Notes under the pieces: generated by a model
What the model was told of the DNA's origin: nothing
Databases searched by the model: none
What the model saw: only the letters and a program-made list of their open reading frames with translations
Source: Alphaproteobacteria bacterium
Lineage (GTDB): Bacteria; Pseudomonadota; Alphaproteobacteria; Rhizobiales; Hyphomicrobiaceae
Assembly (NCBI GenBank): GCA_024275435.1
Contig: JAJRZC010000160.1
Coordinates: 1 to 43,046, forward strand
Direction of reading: 5' to 3'
Length of the DNA stretch: 43,046 bases
Shown: piece by piece, positions 17,925 to 27,292 of the stretch
Layout of the letters: every line of letters starts with the position of its first letter
Numbering within the stretch: the first letter of the stretch is position 1
Program-made: the position numbers and the translations under genes

Positions 17925-18959
17925 ATGCAACGACAAATTTACATCGGACTTTTTGCCGGCCTTCTTGCCATGATGGCATTTGCAGCCGCTGCCACCAGTC
18001 CATCAGCATTGCTGTTAATACTTGCTCTCTTCACACCATTACCGATTTTCATAGCTGGCTTGAGTGCGGGCTGGTTTGCCGCTGCCATTGCAGGTCTCAC
18101 CGGCGCAATCGCCATGGCCATTATTTCAAATCCGCTAGCAGGTATTATCTTCGCAGCCACCCAGCTTCTCCCAGCCGCCGTATTATGCTACTTCGCCCTG
18201 CTATTTCGTGAGTCCTCAGCTCCCGTCACAAAAGCGCGATCTATTTCCATACAGCACAAACCCAACTCAAACGACGATACGCGCGAATGGTATCCTCTCG
18301 GTTGGATCGTGATTTGGGCTACAGCATTTGCCATACTGCTTTCCATCGCCACCTTGCTCATCGTGGCTCAAGATATCGATGCGCTAAAAACCATGCTGCG
18401 CGAACATCTCGACAAATTGATCGACGCACAAATCCCTCAAGACTCTCCCGCAGAAACAACCAAGACCATCAGCGAATCCGACCGCGAATACATGGCCCAG
18501 GTGACGCTTTTTCTTCTACCGGCCGCCACCACCATCACCATACTCTCTAGTCTCCTGTTAAACCTCTGGCTGGCAGGGCGCATCACCCGTGCATTCAATT
18601 CCCTGTCTCGCCCATGGCCCGATATTGCCGCCATTACCTATCCAAGTGGCACACCCCTGGTTTTAACAGCGGGACTTCTCGCCGCCTGGACATTCACCGG
18701 ACTTCCCGGCCTCGCCGCTTCCGCACTGGCGGGCGGATTATTCTTTGCCTACGTTCTCTTAGGCTTGGCAGTCATTCATCATGTCACCAGAGGGCTGGAA
18801 TGGAGATCATTCGCCCTTGTAGGTATTTATCTTGCCCTCATCATCTTCAACTCCGGATTCTTAATCCTCATCGCATTGGTCGGTTTGGCAGAACCCATTT
18901 CACCGCTGCGCCGGGACTTTATTTCCAATTCCGATAATTCCCCCAATAACGACAACTAA
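17925..18959 (+). CDS. DUF2232 (YybS-like) multi-pass membrane protein
   Basis: A 344-aa hydrophobic protein with about eight membrane segments, grouped in the first 95 residues and again after about 125, with a short cytoplasmic or periplasmic loop around 155-185. No catalytic motif is visible. Its place between rpsR and rplI matches the DUF2232 membrane protein found there in many alphaproteobacteria; YybS of Bacillus is also near rplI. Function is unknown. It sits 206 bp after rpsR and 45 bp before rplI. The only ribosome-binding candidate is GGGA 11 bases upstream. Confidence 0.8.
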   Translation: MQRQIYIGLFAGLLAMMAFAAAATSPSALLLILALFTPLPIFIAGLSAGWFAAAIAGLTGAIAMAIISNPLAGIIFAATQLLPAAVLCYFALLFRESSAPVTKARSISIQHKPNSNDDTREWYPLGWIVIWATAFAILLSIATLLIVAQDIDALKTMLREHLDKLIDAQIPQDSPAETTKTISESDREYMAQVTLFLLPAATTITILSSLLLNLWLAGRITRAFNSLSRPWPDIAAITYPSGTPLVLTAGLLAAWTFTGLPGLAASALAGGLFFAYVLLGLAVIHHVTRGLEWRSFALVGIYLALIIFNSGFLILIALVGLAEPISPLRRDFISNSDNSPNNDN

Positions 18960-19004
18960 TGCCCTTTCCCGGGCACAGAAACAAAACGACAAGGAACAGT
19001 ACCA

Positions 19005-19622
19005 ATGGACGTCATTCTTCTTCAACGTATTAAAAATCTTGGCCAGATGGGTGACGTTGTCTCCGTCAAGAACGGTTATGCTAGAAACTATTTGCTCCCA
19101 CAAAAAAAAGCCCTGCGCGCAACAAAGGAAAACAAGGCCTTCTTTGAGACCCAGCGCGCACAACTGGAAGCAGACAATCTCGAACAAAAAAATGAAGCAG
19201 AAGCCGTCGCCGAAAAACTCAATGGACAGTCCTTCGTGATCATTCGACAGGCCGGTGATACTGGCCAGCTCTATGGTTCGGTTTCAACGCGCGATATCGC
19301 CGAACTTGTAACGGAAGGTGGTTTCACAGTGGGCCGTGGTCAGGTGGTCCTAGATAGTCCAATCAAGACATTGGGAATTCACGTCATCAGCGTTGCGCTT
19401 CACCCGGAAGTCGCATCAGAAATCAACGTCAACGTGGCTCGCTCAGAAGACGAAGCCAAGCGCCAGGCACGCGGTGAGGACGTCATGGTCGTCCAGGAAG
19501 AAGAAATCGAACTGGAAACTTTCAACCCTGAAGAAGACGGCGAAGAACGCAGTGATTCCCAGTCTGAAGGCACTCCTGAAGAAACGCCCGAAGACGAAAC
19601 CAAGGAAAAGTCGGACGACTAA
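19005..19622 (+). CDS. rplI: 50S ribosomal protein L9
   Basis: Long two-domain protein that binds 23S rRNA domain V and helps keep reading frame. The N-terminal signature [37 protein letters not shown] is intact, followed by the connecting helix and the C-terminal domain to about residue 150. A further 50 or so residues form a very acidic tail (Glu/Asp/Ser/Thr), absent from E. coli L9; total is 205 aa against a usual 150. AAGGA is 9 bases upstream. A terminator follows. Confidence 0.96.
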   Translation: MDVILLQRIKNLGQMGDVVSVKNGYARNYLLPQKKALRATKENKAFFETQRAQLEADNLEQKNEAEAVAEKLNGQSFVIIRQAGDTGQLYGSVSTRDIAELVTEGGFTVGRGQVVLDSPIKTLGIHVISVALHPEVASEINVNVARSEDEAKRQARGEDVMVVQEEEIELETFNPEEDGEERSDSQSEGTPEETPEDETKEKSDD

Positions 19623-19670
19623 ACAAATTTTTGCTTCATCGACATCGGCTGATTTAGCCGGCAACGCCTC

Positions 19671-19709
19671 GGGCGTCGGGTCAACTCTCTTATGCCCGAC
19701 GCCCGTTTC
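19671..19709 (+). terminator. terminator after rplI
   Basis: GGGCGTCGGG (19671-19680) and CCCGACGCCC (19695-19704) make a perfect 10-bp GC-rich stem with a 14-base loop, then GTTTCG. The T-run is short but the stem is very stable. It probably ends the rpsF-rplI transcript, so dnaB would need its own promoter. Confidence 0.6.
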
Positions 19710-19913
19710 GTATCCTCAGGAAGATGCTTTTTATATGTATGATCTTTGATCACGCTATAAGTTGTATCTCCGCACTTATACCTTACCAAATCCAACGAAT
19801 CACAAGGCAATCCCTTTCGCCGCGCACAAGCATAAAAATCCCCTTCTTGTGCATGGAATGTGGATGCTGCATCTTGGCCGAAAATTTTCTACCGAATCAA
19901 TCATTGTCTACCC

Positions 19914-21434
19914 ATGACAGACACAGCCCTCATGCCCGTAGACAAGCTCAAGGTCGCAGCGAACGCCGATGAGCCCGTCCAATTCCGCGCCCCCCCACAC
20001 AACATCGAAGCCGAGCAGGCATTGCTGGGGGCCATTTTGGTCAACAACGAAGCCATTGATCGTGTTTTGGGTTTTCTCGAACCCATCCACTTCTATGATC
20101 CGCTTCACGCCCAAATTTTTGAGACCGCCTCGACTTTAATCCAGGCCGGTAAAAAAGCGACCCCTATCACCCTCAAAACGTTTTTTGAAAATGCCGAACC
20201 CATTGATGCGGATTTAACCGTTCCAGATTACCTCGTAAGGCTAGCCTCCCACGCCACCACAATCATCAACACACATGACTACGCCCGCACCGTCTACGAT
20301 CTTGCAACGCGGCGCAGATTGATTCTGGTAGGTGAAGACATGGTCAACAGCGCCTACGACAGCCCCGTTGATTACCCTCCCGAGAAACAAATCGAAACGG
20401 CTGAATCAAGCCTGTATGAGCTTGCCGAACAGGGAAAATACGGTCAGGGATTCCTCAATTTTTCTACCGCCCTCACTCAGGCCGTAGACATGGCCAACAA
20501 CGCGCGTATGCGCGGCGACCGGCTCTCGGGACTGCCAACCGGCCTGACGGATCTCGACAATATGATGGGCGGCTTGCAACCTTCCGATCTCATTATCCTG
20601 GCCGGACGTCCATCCATGGGAAAAACCGCCCTGGCAACCAACATCGCCACCAACGTCGCAAGTCAGAAACGCATTATGCGCCTCCAGCAAGACCCCAATG
20701 CCCCCATTGAAGATGCTGTGGTGGGCTTCTTTTCCTTGGAAATGTCAGCCGAACAGCTGGCAGCGCGTATATTGTCCGAACAGGCAGAAATCCCATCAAA
20801 CAAAATCCGTCGCGGTCAGATCGACGAAGAAGAGATGAAACGCCTGATCATGGCCTCTCAAGCGCTTTCCGTAGCCCCTTTGTTCATAGACCAAACTGGT
20901 GGCATCACCATTGCCCAGCTTGCCGCTCGGGCACGCAAACTAAAACGCCAAAACGGCCTGGACCTGCTGATCGTTGACTATATTCAGCTTCTATCAGGCT
21001 CGCCGGGCAAATCCTCTCAAGGTCGTGTCCAGGAAGTAACCGAGATAACAACTGGACTGAAAGCACTTTGTAAGGAACTGGAAATCCCAATCATTGCACT
21101 TTCACAGCTTTCCCGGCAGGTTGAGCAACGCGAAGACAAACGTCCTCAGCTTTCCGATCTGCGAGAATCCGGCTCCATCGAGCAGGACGCGGATGTTGTC
21201 TTGTTCGTCTATCGCGAGCAGTATTATATAGAGCGTCTGGAGCCAAATCCCCAAGACGTCGAAGCTCATTTGAAATGGCAGCAGGATCTCGAGCGCGTGC
21301 AAGGAATCGGTGAAGTTATCATTGGCAAGCAGCGACATGGCCCCACGGGCACGGTGCGTCTATCCTTTACCGGAGAATTCACGCGCTTCGACAATCTGGA
21401 CACAAACCATCCTTTGGCTGGGAGCCGCGATTGA
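19914..21434 (+). CDS. dnaB: replicative DNA helicase DnaB
   Basis: Hexameric ATP-driven helicase that unwinds DNA at the replication fork and recruits primase. From the ATG at 19914 it is 506 aa. The N-terminal DnaB domain starts at PPHNIEAEQALLGAILV; the RecA-like domain has Walker A GRPSMGKT at 231-238, LLIVDYIQLLSG (Walker B) and LSDLRESGSIEQDADVV. The upstream GTG at 19860 adds 18 untypical residues and neither start has a good ribosome binding site, so the start is a family-length choice. There is no intein. The stop overlaps a possible alr TTG start. Confidence 0.96.
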   Translation: MTDTALMPVDKLKVAANADEPVQFRAPPHNIEAEQALLGAILVNNEAIDRVLGFLEPIHFYDPLHAQIFETASTLIQAGKKATPITLKTFFENAEPIDADLTVPDYLVRLASHATTIINTHDYARTVYDLATRRRLILVGEDMVNSAYDSPVDYPPEKQIETAESSLYELAEQGKYGQGFLNFSTALTQAVDMANNARMRGDRLSGLPTGLTDLDNMMGGLQPSDLIILAGRPSMGKTALATNIATNVASQKRIMRLQQDPNAPIEDAVVGFFSLEMSAEQLAARILSEQAEIPSNKIRRGQIDEEEMKRLIMASQALSVAPLFIDQTGGITIAQLAARARKLKRQNGLDLLIVDYIQLLSGSPGKSSQGRVQEVTEITTGLKALCKELEIPIIALSQLSRQVEQREDKRPQLSDLRESGSIEQDADVVLFVYREQYYIERLEPNPQDVEAHLKWQQDLERVQGIGEVIIGKQRHGPTGTVRLSFTGEFTRFDNLDTNHPLAGSRD

Positions 21435-21520
21435 GCGTTGAAATTAATTCTCATCCGGATAACCATCAGGACCAGCCCACAAACCAAGTGAGTAACAATG
21501 ACAGTGCTAGGGTTCCTCAT

Positions 21521-22726
21521 ATGACCAAAGACAAGGTGAGCGAGTGCCTCCACCTCGCTCCCTCTGATGCCACTGGCGTAATGATCGTCGACCTTGACGC
21601 TTTGGCTTCAAACTGGCGATCCCTCAGCAAACTTGTTGCCCCTGCCAAATGCGCCGCCGTGGTGAAAGCAAACGCCTATGGCCTGGGAGCAGAGTATGTC
21701 ATCCCCTGCCTCGTGAAAGCTGGCTGCGACGTATTTTTCGTGGCCACCCTCAAGGAAGCACACCAAACGCGCAAACTTGCACCCGCGGCAACGGTCTACA
21801 TCCTGGATGGCATATTGCCCGGAACTGCAAAACTCATCGAGAAAAGCGGAGCAACTCCGGTTATTTCAAGCCTGGAAGAAGCCCGCGAGTGGTCAGCCTG
21901 TGCCTTGTCTCATGGACCAGATGCTGACCTGCCTTGTGCATTAAACCTGGACACCGGTCTCAATCGTTTAGGGTTCGACGCTCGATCTTTACGAACCCTT
22001 GCCGTTGATTCGCATCTACTCGCCAGCCTTGATGTGAAACTCATCATGAGTCACATGGCCTGCGCCGACGAGCCCGATCATCCAATGAACAAATCCCAGC
22101 GCGATATCTTTGAAGGGCTGAGACCACTCGTACCAACCGCCCCTGAAAGCCTGGCAGCATCTGATGGCCTGATGCTAGGTTCACAATATCACTATGATCT
22201 CGTGCGCCCAGGCTACGCCCTCTATGGCGGACAAGCCTTTAAGGGGACGAGAACCCCAGTTGTTCCCGTCGTCAGTTCCTACGCCAAAGTGCTCCAGGTA
22301 CGCGACGTGGTTCCCGGCCACGCCGTAGGCTATTCCGCCACTTACAAAGTTACCCGCCAAAGCCGGATAGCCGTGTTGTCCTTAGGTTATGCCGATGGAT
22401 TTAGCCGTCAGCTAAGCAGCTGCTCTCAACAACCAAACGAGACTTCGGATACACAACGACCCACACCTTGCGTCGCTTTTAACGGCCACAAGGCTCCCAT
22501 TATTGGGCGGGTCTCCATGGATCTCATCACCGTTGACATCACAGACCTTGAAGAAGAAAACATTTCCCGTGGTCATTGGGCAGAAATCATCGGCCCCACC
22601 ATTTCACTGGAAGAGTATGGCTCTGCTGCGGAAACAATCGGATATGAGATGTTAACCCGTCTTGGCCATCGTTTTCACCACCTCTATCTCGACCAAGATA
22701 GCCCCATAAAAAATTCCAAAGATTGA
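21521..22726 (+). CDS. alr: alanine racemase
   Basis: PLP enzyme that interconverts L- and D-alanine for peptidoglycan. The PLP lysine is K49 in AVVKANAYGLGA (numbering from the ATG at 21521). The C-terminal domain has the LSLGYADGFSR and IGRVSMDLITVDIT motifs. The ATG at 21521 has AGGG 8 bases upstream and gives 401 aa. A TTG at 21431 overlapping the dnaB stop, with GGGAG upstream, would give 431 aa with a polar 30-residue extension; I prefer the shorter form by family length, but both are possible. It sits 5 bp from radA. Confidence 0.94.
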   Translation: MTKDKVSECLHLAPSDATGVMIVDLDALASNWRSLSKLVAPAKCAAVVKANAYGLGAEYVIPCLVKAGCDVFFVATLKEAHQTRKLAPAATVYILDGILPGTAKLIEKSGATPVISSLEEAREWSACALSHGPDADLPCALNLDTGLNRLGFDARSLRTLAVDSHLLASLDVKLIMSHMACADEPDHPMNKSQRDIFEGLRPLVPTAPESLAASDGLMLGSQYHYDLVRPGYALYGGQAFKGTRTPVVPVVSSYAKVLQVRDVVPGHAVGYSATYKVTRQSRIAVLSLGYADGFSRQLSSCSQQPNETSDTQRPTPCVAFNGHKAPIIGRVSMDLITVDITDLEEENISRGHWAEIIGPTISLEEYGSAAETIGYEMLTRLGHRFHHLYLDQDSPIKNSKD

Positions 22727-22731
22727 CGACA

Positions 22732-24108
22732 ATGGCCAAAGCCCCAAAGTCCACCTACGTCTGCCAATCCTGTGGAGCCGTTTCCACGCGCTGGGCCGGA
22801 AAATGTATCGAGTGCAACGAATGGAACAGCCTGATTGAAGAAACCCGCAGCGCGCCACCACCCGGCAGTGGCATAAGCAGAACAACCCGTGCCAAAGAAC
22901 GCGACTTGGAATCTCTGGATGGCGATGAGCTAGAAGCCCCGCGCATAACAACCGGCATTGAGGAATTGGACAGGGTTACCGGCGGCGGTATTGTCCCAGG
23001 CTCAGCGCTTCTCATCGGCGGTGAACCCGGCATTGGAAAATCCACCCTCCTGTTACAGGTTGCAGCCGCCATCGCCAGCGCAGGTAAAAAGGCAATCTAT
23101 TTCTCAGGCGAAGAAGCCCCAGCCCAGGTACGCCTTCGCGCCAGCCGACTCGGTTTAAGCAAAAGCCCCGTTGGTCTTGTTGCAGAAACCAATCTCTCAA
23201 GCATCATCGCCACACTTGAAAAAGGGGCTCGCCCTGACCTTGTCGTTGTTGATTCCATTCAAACGCTGTGGGCCGACAACCTCGATTCCGCACCAGGAAC
23301 CGTCTCCCAAGTGCGTGCCGCAACCCAATCCCTGATCCGTTTTGCTAAAAATGCCGGATGCGCTGTCTTACTTGTTGGGCACGTAACCAAAGATGGCCAG
23401 ATCGCAGGACCGAAGGTTGTCGAGCATATGGTCGATACCGTTTTGTATTTCGAAGGCGGTCAGGGCCACACCTATCGTATTTTAAGAGCCGTCAAAAACC
23501 GCTTTGGCCCCACCGATGAAATCGGCGTCTTTGAAATGGTCGCGCAAGGCCTCAAACAGGTCAAAAACCCCTCGGAAATGTTTCTTGGTGATCGAGACAA
23601 AGAAGCACCAGGCACCGCAGTCTTTGCTGGCATAGAGGGAACTCGACCCGTACTGGTTGAAATCCAGGCTCTTGTCGCCAATTCCCCATTGGGAACCCCT
23701 CGGCGCGCTGTTGTTGGCTGGGACAGCAATCGACTGAACATGGTATTGGCCGTTCTGTCTGCCCGGGCGGGAATTTCATTTGCCCAATCAGACGTTTACT
23801 TAAACGTCGCGGGGGGCCTGAGGATCACCGAACCCAGCGCCGATCTCGCTGCAGCAGCCGCTCTTTTATCATCTCACACGGGGCTCGCCATCCCTTCAGA
23901 CCAGGTGATTTTCGGTGAAATTTCTCTTTCCGGCGCTGTTCGTCCCGCCACTCACACCACAACTCGGCTTAAAGAAGCCCAAAAGCTCGGGTTCAAGAAA
24001 GCCATCATCCCCGATGGAGGTGATATAGATTCTAAGGCACTCGATATGAAAATCCAGCATATAACACATGTTAAGATGCTTGCCGAGCGCCTCGCGTCGT
24101 GCCAGTGA
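22732..24108 (+). CDS. radA: DNA repair protein RadA
   Basis: RecA-like helicase that helps process recombination intermediates and branch migration. The N-terminal zinc finger has C11, C14, C25 and C28 (CQSCGAV and CIECNEW). Walker A GGEPGIGKST is at about 96-105, the RadA-specific KNRFG motif follows in LRAVKNRFGPTDEIGVF, and the C-terminal Lon-protease-like domain ends the protein. It is 458 aa. A TTG three codons upstream overlaps the alr stop, but MAK is the family's usual start. No strong ribosome binding site is visible, so translation may be coupled to alr. Confidence 0.96.
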   Translation: MAKAPKSTYVCQSCGAVSTRWAGKCIECNEWNSLIEETRSAPPPGSGISRTTRAKERDLESLDGDELEAPRITTGIEELDRVTGGGIVPGSALLIGGEPGIGKSTLLLQVAAAIASAGKKAIYFSGEEAPAQVRLRASRLGLSKSPVGLVAETNLSSIIATLEKGARPDLVVVDSIQTLWADNLDSAPGTVSQVRAATQSLIRFAKNAGCAVLLVGHVTKDGQIAGPKVVEHMVDTVLYFEGGQGHTYRILRAVKNRFGPTDEIGVFEMVAQGLKQVKNPSEMFLGDRDKEAPGTAVFAGIEGTRPVLVEIQALVANSPLGTPRRAVVGWDSNRLNMVLAVLSARAGISFAQSDVYLNVAGGLRITEPSADLAAAAALLSSHTGLAIPSDQVIFGEISLSGAVRPATHTTTRLKEAQKLGFKKAIIPDGGDIDSKALDMKIQHITHVKMLAERLASCQ

Positions 24109-24188
24109 TACGCCCATGTGAAACTGTAGAAACGCCGAAAATTGGACCTCTGGCAAACGCAGCAACCCAAAAGGGAGACCTTTAACAG

Positions 24189-24776
24189 ATGATCGGCCCA
24201 CTTAGTTATCTTGATGCCGCCCTCATCGCGGTTGCCTTCATTTCCGGATTACTGGCTTTGTACCGCGGTCTATCGCGCGAAATGCTCGCGGTGGTCTCCT
24301 GGATTGTCGCCGGCCTCGTTGGGCTCTATTTCTGGTTTGCCCAAGACGCCTTGGCAACAGACCTGGCCAGCCAGATGGGTGTCCAACAGCCCATAGCTAA
24401 AGGTGCAATGAGTTTGCTCGCTGCCCTTCTTACACTGATATTCGTCCATCTACTCACGGCCCGCATCTCAGATTCCATTCTCGACAGCCCCATTGGCATG
24501 ATTGACCGCATTCTTGGCTTTATCTTCGGCTTGTTCCGCGGTCTCATCTTGGTGGTAATCCCCTACATGGCATATATCGCCTATGTCCCAGATGAGAACG
24601 AGCATATGGACTTCGTCAAAAACGCCAAGTCATTGCCGCTTATTCGTTCCACCGGCGACGCATTAAAAGGCATGCTGGTTGAACGTTTCGTACCCATGTT
24701 CGACAAGGCCTCAGAAGCTGCTCCGCCAAAAAGCACACCAGATACGCCACCAGATACGCCACCAGAAAACCCTTAG
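24189..24776 (+). CDS. cvpA: CvpA family membrane protein
   Basis: Small inner-membrane protein of the colicin V production family, whose biochemical role is unclear although it commonly precedes purF. It is 195 aa with four hydrophobic segments in the first 130 residues and the conserved GLSREMLAVVSWIVAGLVGLY and GMIDRILGFIFGLFRGLI stretches. The C-terminus is a Pro/Thr tail with a small tandem repeat (DTPPDTPP). It lies 245 bp before purF, matching the E. coli order. Confidence 0.9.
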   Translation: MIGPLSYLDAALIAVAFISGLLALYRGLSREMLAVVSWIVAGLVGLYFWFAQDALATDLASQMGVQQPIAKGAMSLLAALLTLIFVHLLTARISDSILDSPIGMIDRILGFIFGLFRGLILVVIPYMAYIAYVPDENEHMDFVKNAKSLPLIRSTGDALKGMLVERFVPMFDKASEAAPPKSTPDTPPDTPPENP

Positions 24777-24816
24777 TATCCCTGGCGTACTTGCTGATCG
24801 ACACAGGAAAACAGAA

Positions 24817-24845
24817 TTGTTCGCAACAGCGGCAATAGGTACTAG
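24817..24845 (+). promoter_or_regulatory. candidate purF promoter
   Basis: TTGTTC at 24817-24822 and TACTAG at 24840-24845 are 17 bases apart in the 245-bp gap before purF. The match is moderate and was made by eye. No PurR-like operator was seen. Confidence 0.25.
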
Positions 24846-25021
24846 CCGTACAGCCTCAGTTTCATATATCAGTCATATGGCGGGAGAAATCTGCTGTGCC
24901 AAAGAGCGACATGCAATCACTATTGCCATGCACTCTAATAGACGCCACATGCATTTCATCCCAGGCAAGGCACCCTCAATGATATTATTTCCTTGAGGCG
25001 GCCATCACGCGGGAGTGGTCA

Positions 25022-26515
25022 GTGAAACATACAGCGCAACCCGTTCAATCCAGGAAGCTCACGCATTTGAGTCGAATGGGAGACGATCAGCTACGCGAAG
25101 AATGCGGCGTCTTTGGTATTTTCGGACACCCTGATGCCGCAGCAATAACAACCCTCGGTTTGCATGCCTTACAGCATAGAGGTCAGGAAGCCGCGGGCAT
25201 CGTTGCATGTGACGGCTCCACGTTTCATTCAGAACGCCGTATGGGACTTGTTGGAGACAACTTCAACAAACAAAAGGTCATAGACCGCCTCCAAGGTGAT
25301 ATGGCCATCGGCCATAACCGTTACTCAACAACGGGAGACACAGTCTTAAGAAACGTTCAGCCACTATTCGCCGATCTCGACACAGGTGGCTTCGCTATCG
25401 CTCATAACGGCAACATCACCAATGCACTCACATTGCGAGAAGAATTGATCTCTTCAGGTGCCATCTGCCAATCCACCTCAGACACCGAAGTAATCTTGCA
25501 TCTTCTGTCGCGCTCCCGCAAACGGCGCATCGTGGAACGCTTCATCGATTCCATACGCCAAATTGAAGGCGCCTATGCCCTGGTTTCTCTTTCAAATGAT
25601 ATTATGATTGGTGCCCGTGACCCTGTTGGCATCCGCCCCCTTGTGATCGGCAAGCTGGGCGACAGTTACGTTCTTGCCTCGGAAACATGTGCTCTGGATA
25701 TTGTCGGCGCAAAATTCTTGCGCGAAGTGGAAAACGGTGAAGTGATCTCCATCACCAGAGACGGCCTGGAGAGCCATCGTCCATTTCCCAAACGCCCAGC
25801 CCAACCCTGCATATTCGAATACATTTATTTTGCACGCCCCGATTCAATCATCGACGGTCGCTCGGTCTACGATGTGCGAAAACAGATGGGTCTTCAATTG
25901 GCGCGTGAAGCCCCCGCCGATGCAGAAGTCATTGTCCCCATCCCCGATTCAGGTATTCCCGCCGCCATAGGATACAGCCAGGAATCAGGAATACCATTTG
26001 AACTTGGCATCATCCGCAACCATTACGTTGGGCGGACATTCATTGAACCGGAGCAACGCATCAGGGCATTGGGCGTAAAACTCAAGCACTCGGCCAATGC
26101 TCGCGTCATCCGTGGCAAACGCATTGTTCTCATTGATGACAGCGTCGTGCGAGGAACCACATCTCAAAAAATCGTAACCTTGATGTATGAAGCCGGCGCC
26201 AAAGAAGTCCACATGCGCATCGCCTCACCACCCATCACCCATTCTGATTTCTACGGCATCGACACACCCACCCCAAAAGAACTGTTAGCCGCCAACAATA
26301 ACCTTGAGGAAATGCGCGGCATCATGGGCGCGACTTCACTGGCATTCCTCTCAATCGATGGCATTTACCGCGCTGTCGGTTATGACAAGCGCGACCCACT
26401 GGCACCACAATTTACAGATCACTGCTTTACCGGCGACTACCCAACAACTCTCACAGACCACAATGAAGAGGGTAACGAACCCCGTCAACTTTCCCTCCTC
26501 TCCGAGGTCATGTAA
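25022..26515 (+). CDS. purF: amidophosphoribosyltransferase PurF
   Basis: Catalyses the first committed step of purine synthesis, moving glutamine nitrogen onto PRPP. The protein is 497 aa. The catalytic cysteine of the glutaminase domain is C28 in EECGVFGIFGH, meaning a propeptide of 27 residues is removed; GHNRYSTTG and the PRPP loop IVLIDDSVVRGTTSQKI are intact. It starts with GTG, supported by GGGAG six bases upstream. An internal ATG at 25076 has a weaker site. The adjacent SDR gene follows after 33 bp. Confidence 0.97.
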   Translation: MKHTAQPVQSRKLTHLSRMGDDQLREECGVFGIFGHPDAAAITTLGLHALQHRGQEAAGIVACDGSTFHSERRMGLVGDNFNKQKVIDRLQGDMAIGHNRYSTTGDTVLRNVQPLFADLDTGGFAIAHNGNITNALTLREELISSGAICQSTSDTEVILHLLSRSRKRRIVERFIDSIRQIEGAYALVSLSNDIMIGARDPVGIRPLVIGKLGDSYVLASETCALDIVGAKFLREVENGEVISITRDGLESHRPFPKRPAQPCIFEYIYFARPDSIIDGRSVYDVRKQMGLQLAREAPADAEVIVPIPDSGIPAAIGYSQESGIPFELGIIRNHYVGRTFIEPEQRIRALGVKLKHSANARVIRGKRIVLIDDSVVRGTTSQKIVTLMYEAGAKEVHMRIASPPITHSDFYGIDTPTPKELLAANNNLEEMRGIMGATSLAFLSIDGIYRAVGYDKRDPLAPQFTDHCFTGDYPTTLTDHNEEGNEPRQLSLLSEVM

Positions 26516-26548
26516 GTGCTCAACTTCACAAATTAAAAGGCCATTCAG

Positions 26549-27292
26549 TTGACATCGTCTAAGACTCTTGAGGGCCGCATAGCCCTCGTCACCGGAGCTT
26601 CACGCGGTATAGGTCGTGCCGTAGCCCTTGAACTTGCCAAGAACGGTGCACACGTAATCGCCCTCGCTCGCGTCATCGGCGCCTTGGAAGAACTCTTTGA
26701 TGAAATCAAAGACAACGGCGGCACCTGCACGCTGGTCAATCTTGACCTTGAAAACTCCGAAGACGTCGATGCGCTGGGCCCCTCTCTGCTGCAAAGATGG
26801 GAAAAAATCGACATCTTCATCGGAAACGCTGGCCTGCTTGGTCCCTTGACTCCCTTGCCGCACGTCTCAAGCGAGGAATGGGAACAGGTGATGACTGTCA
26901 ATCTGACAGCAAACTGGCGATTGATCCGCACGCTGGACCCACTGTTGCGTCGCTCTGATGCCGGACGGGTCGTGTTTGTTTCTTCAGGTGCCGCCTCTGG
27001 AAAATACGCCTATTGGGGACCCTATGCGGTTTCCAAAGCCGGGCTCGAAGCCTTGGCGCGTACCTACGCCAATGAAGTTGAAAACACACCCCTGCGCGTC
27101 AACATCATAAACCCTGGTCCCATCGCAACAAGAATGCGCGCCCAAGCCTTCCCTGGTGAAGACCCAGCAACACTCAGCTCACCTGAAGCCATCGCCCCTT
27201 TGTTCGTCGAACTTTCAAGTCCGCAATGCACGTCAAATGGTGAACTCTTCGATGCCAAACAATGGCTCGAGAAGATGCCTCCTAAGGCCTAA
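26549..27292 (+). CDS. short-chain dehydrogenase/reductase (SDR family)
   Basis: Classical SDR oxidoreductase of 247 aa with unknown substrate. It has the cofactor motif TGASRGIG (about 15-22), NAG in IGNAGLLGP, and the catalytic YxxxK (YAVSK) with a serine in SSGAASG. The YciK-like layout and position after purF match a common alphaproteobacterial arrangement. It starts with TTG, with AAAAGG 8 bases upstream. The stop overlaps the convergent MBL gene stop by 4 bp. NAD(P)H preference cannot be told. Confidence 0.9.
   Translation: MTSSKTLEGRIALVTGASRGIGRAVALELAKNGAHVIALARVIGALEELFDEIKDNGGTCTLVNLDLENSEDVDALGPSLLQRWEKIDIFIGNAGLLGPLTPLPHVSSEEWEQVMTVNLTANWRLIRTLDPLLRRSDAGRVVFVSSGAASGKYAYWGPYAVSKAGLEALARTYANEVENTPLRVNIINPGPIATRMRAQAFPGEDPATLSSPEAIAPLFVELSSPQCTSNGELFDAKQWLEKMPPKA

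Noticed and set aside
24727-24773. Short tandem repeat in the cvpA 3' end
   Set aside because: Two copies of a 12-base unit coding for a Pro/Thr tail; ordinary low-complexity end, not a repeat array.
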